A stretch of 10,393 nucleotides of DNA from Candidatus Aenigmatarchaeota archaeon (GTDB taxonomy: Archaea; Aenigmatarchaeota; Aenigmatarchaeia; JACPZZ01). A program made the translations under genes and the position numbers. The DNA lies in NCBI GenBank assembly GCA_016202795.1, contig JACQNY010000038.1, forward strand, positions 1-10,393, written 5' to 3'. Positions 6,030 to 10,393 of this stretch are shown here, in pieces. The notes under the pieces are model-generated. The model worked only from the letters and a program-made list of their open reading frames with translations. It had not been told where the DNA came from and did no database searches. Within the stretch, counting starts at the first letter, position 1. Each line of letters starts with the position of its first letter.

Positions 6030-6620
6030 ATGTTAGACATTCGTTCCCTAAAACGCGAGATAAGAATTGTTGGCTGGGACGACGCGCCTTTTGACAAACA
6101 CGATAAGACTGTCCGGATTTTCGGCGCGATATTCCGGGGCGGTTCGTGGATGGACGGCTTGCTGTCCACGAAGATACGGATTGACGGCGACGATGCAACG
6201 AAAAAAATCGCGAGCGTGCTTAACGAAACCAGGCACAAGAAACAGCTGAGGATAATAATGCTTGACGGGATAACGCTCGGCGGCTTCAATGTTGTTGATC
6301 TCGAAAAACTTCACAAAGAAACGGACATGGGCGTAATTGCGGTGAGCAGGAAAATGCCCGAGTTTTTGAAAATTAAGAGAGCCTTGATAAAGGTAAGAGA
6401 CGGCGGCAAAAAATGGGCGTTGATAGAAAAAGCCGGAGCTCCGGTTAAAATGGAAATCAGCGGCAGGAGTATTTATTATCAGTCGTGCGGTATTAATAGG
6501 AAAGACGCTGCCGATGTTATCAGATTGTCGTCTACGAGGGCTCTGATACCGGAGCCTCTAAGAATAGCGCATATCATAGCTTCGGGTGTTGTGAAAGGTG
6601 AATCGCGTGGAAGGGCGTAG
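6030..6620 (+). CDS. DUF99 (UPF0215 / endonuclease dU-like) protein
   Basis: Archaeal protein of 196 aa in the DUF99 family, which Pfam has linked with the name endonuclease dU and places near endonuclease V; the assignment to a deoxyuridine-directed repair nuclease comes from family knowledge, not from this sequence. Family blocks are REIRIVGWDDAPF (9-21), VRIFGAIFRGG (28-38), the MDGLLST segment followed by IDGDDAT (51-57), and RIIMLDGITLGGFNVVDL (74-91), whose Asp79 and the Asp17/Asp18 pair are candidate metal ligands. The C-terminal third (STRALIPEPLRIAHIIASG) is the usual helical end. It follows rpoL by 35 nt and overlaps the signal peptidase gene by 23 nt. Confidence 0.83.
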   Translation: MLDIRSLKREIRIVGWDDAPFDKHDKTVRIFGAIFRGGSWMDGLLSTKIRIDGDDATKKIASVLNETRHKKQLRIIMLDGITLGGFNVVDLEKLHKETDMGVIAVSRKMPEFLKIKRALIKVRDGGKKWALIEKAGAPVKMEISGRSIYYQSCGINRKDAADVIRLSSTRALIPEPLRIAHIIASGVVKGESRGRA

Positions 6621-7095
6621 CAAAAAACCCGGAAACTTTTTCCGCGAAATCGCAGAGACCTTGGCGTACGCCGTGCTGGGCGTTTTCATAGCCATTTTCA
6701 TTTACCGCGGCCTGATATTTTTACTCGGCACAGACAAACCTGTGATTGACGTAATTTCCGAGTCTATGTCGCCGAGCATAAACCGCGGCGACCTTGTTAT
6801 TGTGAAGCACGCAGCTACGACGGATATAAAAACAGGGGACGTGATCGTATTCGATACCTTGTCTGAACCGCTGCCAGTAATACACCGCGTTTACAAAATA
6901 AACGACGACGGTACGTTCCAGACGCTTGGTGATAACAACCGCGGCGTGCAGCATGATTGGGAAAAGCAAATAGAAACAAAAAACATCGTTGGCAAAGCCG
7001 TATTAGTAATACCTTATGTGGGGTGGGTAAAGATAATTATCTGCGATTCAATCCCGGCCGTATGCAACGCGCTTTCAGTTACCACGAATAACTAA
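6598..7095 (+). CDS. Signal peptidase I, archaeal/eukaryotic SEC11 type
   Basis: Membrane serine protease that removes signal peptides from Sec-exported proteins, 165 aa. An N-terminal hydrophobic anchor spans about residues 22-44, so the catalytic domain faces outside. Catalytic Ser56 lies in SESMSPSI; His96 in IHRVY takes the place of the lysine found in bacterial LepB, marking the S26B (Ser-His-Asp) type. Asp112 in GDNN and a further acidic residue such as Asp120 complete the site. A second hydrophobic stretch (about 131-149) lies near the C-terminus. The start GTG at 6598 overlaps the DUF99 gene. The in-frame GTG at 6607 is a real alternative, because AGGTG at 6596-6600 would then act as a ribosome binding site 6 nt away. 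Confidence 0.88.
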   Translation: MNRVEGRSKKPGNFFREIAETLAYAVLGVFIAIFIYRGLIFLLGTDKPVIDVISESMSPSINRGDLVIVKHAATTDIKTGDVIVFDTLSEPLPVIHRVYKINDDGTFQTLGDNNRGVQHDWEKQIETKNIVGKAVLVIPYVGWVKIIICDSIPAVCNALSVTTNN

Positions 7096-7096
7096 G

Positions 7097-7103
7097 ATAT
7101 ATA
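7097..7103 (+). promoter_or_regulatory. TATA box of tfs
   Basis: ATATATA directly after the signal peptidase stop, with a TSS expected near 7125. This gives tfs its own promoter, in addition to any readthrough from the rpoL run. Confidence 0.5.
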
Positions 7104-7121
7104 CCTGATAGCCGAAAAGAG

Positions 7122-7127
7122 AAGGAG
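7122..7127 (+). promoter_or_regulatory. Shine-Dalgarno site of tfs
   Basis: AAGGAG, 7 nt before the ATG at 7135, is the clearest ribosome binding site in the window. With the TSS expected near 7125 from the TATA position, the site would lie at the very 5' end of a monocistronic message, or be fully present on transcripts read through from upstream. Confidence 0.6.
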
Positions 7128-7134
7128 AGATAAA

Positions 7135-7464
7135 ATGGAATTTTGCCAAAAGTGTTCAAGCATGATGATGCCGCAGAAGAAAGCCGGCAAGGCTTTGCTT
7201 ATTTGCAGAACCTGCGGCTCTAAAAAGAATTTCCAGAAAAAATCCTTCAAAATTTCCGAGCACATAAGCCACGAGGGGCCGGAGGTTGTTGTAGTTGAAA
7301 AAGAATTTTCCAGCTTGCCGAAAACGGTAGTCACGTGCCCGAAATGCGCGCACACAGAAGCGTTTTGGTGGCTGCAACAGACGCGCAGCGGGGACGAGGC
7401 GCCGACGTTATTTTTCCGATGCACGAACCAGAAGTGCAAGCATTCGTGGAGACAGTACAGTTAA
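7135..7464 (+). CDS. tfs: Transcription factor S (TFIIS-like transcript cleavage factor)
   Basis: Archaeal TFS (109 aa, normal length) rescues backtracked RNA polymerase by stimulating cleavage of the nascent RNA. Two zinc ribbons are visible: an N-terminal one with Cys4, Cys7, Cys24 and Cys27, resembling Rpb9, and a C-terminal one with Cys68, Cys71, Cys96 and Cys101, resembling TFIIS domain III. The catalytic hairpin QQTRSGDEAPT (81-91) carries the acidic pair Asp87-Glu88 that enters the polymerase active site; the usual spelling is RSADE, so the only change is Ala to Gly. Presence of the DE pair argues for an active cleavage factor rather than an Rpb9-like or inhibitory paralogue. It lies close to rpoL and ends convergently 14 nt from the next gene. 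Confidence 0.93.
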   Translation: MEFCQKCSSMMMPQKKAGKALLICRTCGSKKNFQKKSFKISEHISHEGPEVVVVEKEFSSLPKTVVTCPKCAHTEAFWWLQQTRSGDEAPTLFFRCTNQKCKHSWRQYS

Positions 7465-7478
7465 AAAATTAATTAAAA
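7462..7478 (-). terminator. U-rich termination tract after the membrane protein gene
   Basis: Read on the minus strand, the 14-nt spacer plus the end of tfs gives TTTTAATTAATTTTTTAA directly after the TGA stop. This is a good archaeal T-run terminator for the minus-strand gene. The + strand of the same stretch is A-rich, so it would not terminate tfs in the same way. Confidence 0.45.
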
Positions 7479-9095
7479 TCAACTGCACTCCATTGTGATT
7501 AGTAGTTTATTGCCGGCTTTTTGCGTGGATATTATCGTACAGCCTTTCAAAGAATCGGTTTGCTCTGTTTCGACCTGTGTCACGTCAATTTCTTCGGGAA
7601 CTTCGGCCCATTTGAACAGTTTCACCTGCTCGCGTTTCGCATCGACGACAGCGACGCCGCGCAAGACCATGGATTCGAAGTCGCCCGAATAAACGGGCAC
7701 GACGTAGAAATATCCATCCCTGATTTTTTTGAACAGCGGCTGCAGCGGATACCAGTTTTTGTAGATGCTAACCTCGCCTCTTACGTCGTCGAGAGCGCGC
7801 TCAGGCCCGATCAATTCGAGTTTTCGCGAATCGTATATCGTAACGTTCCCGAAATTTTTTCCAGACGACTCTATCTCGATGAAGTGCGTTATGGATTTCC
7901 GCTCGCGGCCTTCGGGTTCTAATTGTATCACCGCATAATTTCTTTCGTTCTGCTTGTCATATTGGAAATATAGATCCTGTGCGATTTCAAAAACGTTCTC
8001 GTGCTGGAAATAATAATTCAGGAAATTGTTCCAGTATTTGTACTTTGCCCAGTTGTATACGCGCAGTTCGCTGTAATCCTCATCTATCAGTATCTGGTTT
8101 TCGAGCCACGAAGGCGCGGAGCCGGAGCGTATCTGTTCTGACGAATAGAAGTTTATGTTGCCGTCGTTTTCTATTGCTACGACTCCAACCTGCTCTTTAT
8201 AGAATTTAATGAGAAACATTGTCGGGAAATCCAATTTCGCTGGCTTTATCCAAACCGGGCCTTTGCCGTTGTGCGTTAATATCGGGTCTCCGAACTCGAA
8301 GAACGGGTATTTCAACCACGCGATAACGTTCGTGTCCCTTATTTTGCCGGTCCAAATCTGGTAAATTATTTCCGTTATCCTGCCGCGCTCCTCGGAATAT
8401 TCTATATTCTCGTAGATTTTTTTCCTGTCCGACGGGTCTTGCCCGCTGATCAAAACGTACGCCGGAGACGGATTGCCGCTGTTTATCAAAGTCGCCGGTT
8501 CGTAGCTCGATACCCAATATAAAGTTCCATTGATTGGATAAACGCCGTCCCACCTGTCTGATAATTTCCAGCCCGTCTCGGTTATCAGCGTCTTCGGTAT
8601 TTGCAAAGCGTATTCCTGCGATACCAGGCGCATGCCTTTTACGTCTTCCCATGTTATTTCCGATACTGTCGAAGAAGGCTCGCTTGTTAACTCGGTTAAC
8701 GGAACGTCATTCATTTTGTACCACCCGACTTCAAGGGGCGGCGAGAAAATAGCCGCGACAATGTATAATCCGGCAAGAATGACAAAAGGGAGGAAAACCC
8801 ACAAAACTTTGTTGGATTTTGTTTTTTTCATGTCCTCGAAAACGAACATGTGATTTATCTCGGCTTTTGTCAGCTTTGAGATGCCTAACGTGAATAACCG
8901 GATAAAGGCTGCCAAAACGACTGAACCTATCGGCGACAGTGAGACCAAAAAAATTCCGAAAATCCACGACATTACAAAGTTGCGGATTAAACCTTTATTG
9001 AAAGATCCGAACACCGCGATTGCGCCGACAACGAAGGCCCATAGAGTATAGAAACCGGAAAAACCCAATGACAAAAAAATATCGGCCCACGCCAT
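7479..9095 (-). CDS. Large membrane-anchored protein of unknown function
   Basis: A 538-aa protein that I do not recognise. The first 120 residues are membrane-embedded: hydrophobic segments at about 10-30, 40-70 (long enough for one tilted or two short helices) and 97-117. A short charged loop (73-96) with the stretch EDMKKTKSNK lies between the last two. The remaining roughly 420 residues form one soluble region rich in aromatic residues and short strands, for example NGTLYWVSSYEP, GPVWIKPAKL and DGYFYVVPVYSG. Seen from its composition this resembles an extracytoplasmic beta-rich domain. Two cysteines lie near the C-terminus (CTIIS and MECS). The start ATG at 9095 is fixed by a TATA box 25 nt upstream (leaderless). 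Because it overlaps the GTPase only through its promoter, it need not share that gene's function. Confidence 0.72.
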   Translation of the reverse strand: MAWADIFLSLGFSGFYTLWAFVVGAIAVFGSFNKGLIRNFVMSWIFGIFLVSLSPIGSVVLAAFIRLFTLGISKLTKAEINHMFVFEDMKKTKSNKVLWVFLPFVILAGLYIVAAIFSPPLEVGWYKMNDVPLTELTSEPSSTVSEITWEDVKGMRLVSQEYALQIPKTLITETGWKLSDRWDGVYPINGTLYWVSSYEPATLINSGNPSPAYVLISGQDPSDRKKIYENIEYSEERGRITEIIYQIWTGKIRDTNVIAWLKYPFFEFGDPILTHNGKGPVWIKPAKLDFPTMFLIKFYKEQVGVVAIENDGNINFYSSEQIRSGSAPSWLENQILIDEDYSELRVYNWAKYKYWNNFLNYYFQHENVFEIAQDLYFQYDKQNERNYAVIQLEPEGRERKSITHFIEIESSGKNFGNVTIYDSRKLELIGPERALDDVRGEVSIYKNWYPLQPLFKKIRDGYFYVVPVYSGDFESMVLRGVAVVDAKREQVKLFKWAEVPEEIDVTQVETEQTDSLKGCTIISTQKAGNKLLITMECS

Positions 9096-9116
9096 AAGGA
9101 TTTAATTGTGAATAAA

Positions 9117-9124
9117 GTTTAAAT
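9117..9124 (-). promoter_or_regulatory. TATA box of the membrane protein gene, overlapping the GTPase stop
   Basis: On the minus strand ATTTAAAC is centred 25.5 nt upstream of the ATG at 9095. The TAA stop of the GTPase (9119-9121) is part of the box, so one stretch of bases ends one gene and promotes the next. Confidence 0.6.
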
Positions 9125-9877
9125 CTTCCCTTTGTAACGGTCCCGTATAACGGTTTTTGCGGCGGACAGCGTGTCCGGTTCGCTGCGTTTCAGCAGGCGG
9201 CCGCGGCGGACCGCTATGGTAACAAGGATCTCCTGCGGGTCTTCGGAAGCTAGTTTTATGTCGTAAAATTTTTCCAAGGCGCCCGGATTTTCACTCAATA
9301 TTTTTTCCAGTATGCTATGAGCGACACGCTCAGGATTTTTAATCTGGTCAGCCTCTATTGCGCCTTTTATCGCGATTGAAATCACGTCCTTTTCGTAACT
9401 TGGTACGATTCCGGGCGAGTCGAGAAGCAGGATATCCTCATCCACACGAACCCACTGAACGCCTTTTGTGTGGCCGGGTATCGGAGCGACGGACGCGGAT
9501 TTTCGGCCTTTTAGCAGGTTTATTATAGTTGATTTTCCGACATTCGGATATCCGACAATCGCAACGCGCGCCGGTGTTTTAGGAAGGTTTGCTTTTATGA
9601 AGTCTTTTAGGATGGCCGCACTTCTGCGGTTTTTAGAGGATATAATACAGGTCTTTGAAGATTCCGGATAGTCAACGCTTTTAACGAGATCAACTTTGTT
9701 GACCACGGTTAAAAGCCTTTTGCGGGACATCTTCACCAGTTTTTCCACCTCCGTGTTTTTGGTTCCGAAAGGGTCGCGCGCATCCAAAACCTCGATAACT
9801 AAATCGGCGCTCTCGATGATGCGCCGTATCCTGTAACGGAAACCGGATGATTTTGCCAAAAATTTGTTTTTACCCAT
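9119..9877 (-). CDS. Circularly permuted GTPase, YlqF/RbgA-YawG type (ribosome assembly)
   Basis: Cytoplasmic GTPase (252 aa) whose G motifs run in the permuted order G4-G5-G1-G2-G3: NKVD (60-63), SSK (80-82), P-loop GYPNVGKST (109-117), PGHTKG (134-139) and DSPG (153-156). DLVIEVLDARDPFG (25-38) is the characteristic N-terminal block of this group. Relatives (bacterial RbgA, eukaryotic Nog2/Lsg1, archaeal MJ1464-like proteins) act in large ribosomal subunit maturation; a role there is inferred. After G3 the C-terminal helical part contains AIKGAIEADQI and ends in a basic ARRGR-like stretch followed by AAKTVIRDRYKGKI. It is shorter than RbgA (about 280 aa). The ATG at 9877 follows the previous gene by 9 nt and is preceded by GAGTGAT, a weak Shine-Dalgarno, so the two are likely co-transcribed. 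Confidence 0.9.
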   Translation of the reverse strand: MGKNKFLAKSSGFRYRIRRIIESADLVIEVLDARDPFGTKNTEVEKLVKMSRKRLLTVVNKVDLVKSVDYPESSKTCIISSKNRRSAAILKDFIKANLPKTPARVAIVGYPNVGKSTIINLLKGRKSASVAPIPGHTKGVQWVRVDEDILLLDSPGIVPSYEKDVISIAIKGAIEADQIKNPERVAHSILEKILSENPGALEKFYDIKLASEDPQEILVTIAVRRGRLLKRSEPDTLSAAKTVIRDRYKGKI

Positions 9878-9886
9878 AAAATCACT

Positions 9887-10393
9887 CTACTTAACGCTTA
9901 ACCGCAAACCCTTGTTGTTTATCCTTCTCTTTTCCTCAAGAAGGGCTTTAAACCTGCTGTCCGTATCGGTTAACGTGAAAACTTCGCCGTTTTCAAGATA
10001 ATCCGGATCCACGTAACGGAATTTCTTCTTCATAAAATACTGCGGGTCGTGCGAATCTTCTACCACCAACAAGTTTTTATCGGCCAGCATGCGCAAATAT
10101 TTTTCAACATCTGCGTCTCCGCAGTTTTTCAGCTTTGTTATCACGAAAACATCGTCTTTCAATAAATCGTCCTCAGATATAATTTTATTTTTTATGGCTA
10201 TGCGCAACGCGGATGAAAGCAGCGTGTATCTTACCGTCGCTTGCGCGCCGCCCCAGTGAACCATCTGGCATTTTAAAAACGCCTCAGCGAACTTTTGCGC
10301 TGCGGGTTTTGATGCGAATATTATTTTGTTATCCCTGGTTGCGAGCGATTTGACGCATTCTCCGACAATCGAAGGCGCGGCCCAATCCTGAAA
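9887..10393 (-). CDS. Partial gene, resembles C-terminal part of HD-domain phosphohydrolase
   Basis: The frame stays open from the stop TAG (9887-9889) to the window edge, giving 168 visible codons. The in-frame ATG at 10264 is probably internal, because the 43 codons above it continue with normal coding character. Pattern suggesting the COG1078 HD phosphohydrolase family (dNTPase-like): a DWAAPSIVGE segment, KIIFASKPAAQKFAEAFL, then MVHWGGAQATVRYTLLSSAL in the place of the usual vYxHKtvRaaE helix, the acidic SEDDLLKDDV, a LADKNLLV helix end and KKFRYVDP. The HD metal-binding motifs would lie in the missing N-terminal part, so the assignment cannot be confirmed here. It sits 9 nt upstream of the GTPase gene and probably heads the same transcript. 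Confidence 0.55.
   Translation of the reverse strand, partial: FQDWAAPSIVGECVKSLATRDNKIIFASKPAAQKFAEAFLKCQMVHWGGAQATVRYTLLSSALRIAIKNKIISEDDLLKDDVFVITKLKNCGDADVEKYLRMLADKNLLVVEDSHDPQYFMKKKFRYVDPDYLENGEVFTLTDTDSRFKALLEEKRRINNKGLRLSVK

Noticed and set aside
7521..7922. 133-codon open frame on + opposite the membrane protein gene
   Set aside because: Antisense shadow of the minus-strand gene; no promoter, ribosome binding site or recognisable domain.
8206..8652. 148-codon minus-strand open frame inside the membrane protein gene
   Set aside because: Out-of-frame overlap rich in Arg and Gly, typical of a shifted reading of the real gene.
1..10393. Search for CRISPR arrays, insertion sequences, tRNA/rRNA genes, toxin-antitoxin or phage modules
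   Set aside because: No repeated spacers, transposase motifs, inverted terminal repeats or tRNA-like cloverleaf were seen by eye, and nearly all bases are covered by ordinary genes.

Overview
This window looks like chromosomal DNA of an archaeon. It carries archaeal RNA polymerase subunit Rpo11/RpoL, transcription elongation factor TFS, diphthamide enzyme Dph2, a DUF99 protein and an archaeal/eukaryotic-type (Ser-His) signal peptidase. Several starts sit about 25 nt downstream of an archaeal TATA box, which implies leaderless mRNAs. The small tightly packed genes, sparse metabolism and mixed codon use would suit a DPANN-like lineage, but no marker here fixes the phylum.

Layout. (1) 1-1099: a possible tail of an upstream gene, then a GHMP kinase, probably homoserine kinase, on +. 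(2) 1104-1802, minus: an AlkD-family DNA alkylation repair glycosylase, convergent with the kinase. (3) 1803-1838: a 36-bp divergent promoter region with two crossed TATA boxes, followed on + by a thioredoxin-fold lipoprotein and dph2. (4) 3311-4808: an ABC-2 exporter (ATPase plus permease, 11-nt overlap). (5) 4805-5656, minus: an unrecognised protein whose stop shares a TTAA with the permease stop. (6) 5657-7464: a second divergent promoter with one near-symmetric TATA, then rpoL, DUF99, signal peptidase and tfs on +. (7) 7479-10393, minus: a large unrecognised membrane-anchored protein, a circularly permuted ribosome-assembly GTPase, and a partial gene resembling the C-terminal part of HD-domain phosphohydrolases.

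How the genes fit together. Most are information-processing or housekeeping genes: transcription (rpoL, tfs), translation (dph2, the GTPase), DNA repair (AlkD, possibly DUF99) and the cell envelope (signal peptidase, ABC exporter, Trx lipoprotein, membrane protein). No insertion sequence, CRISPR array, tRNA, rRNA or integrase was seen. The notable points are the promoter architecture (five starts placed at the predicted TSS, two divergent promoters with overlapping TATA elements, one promoter overlapping an upstream stop codon), two proteins without a recognised family, and departures from usual motifs in the ABC ATPase Q-loop and the thioredoxin cis-Pro site. No convincing new multi-gene system was found. 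Intergenic space is nowhere longer than about 85 bases.
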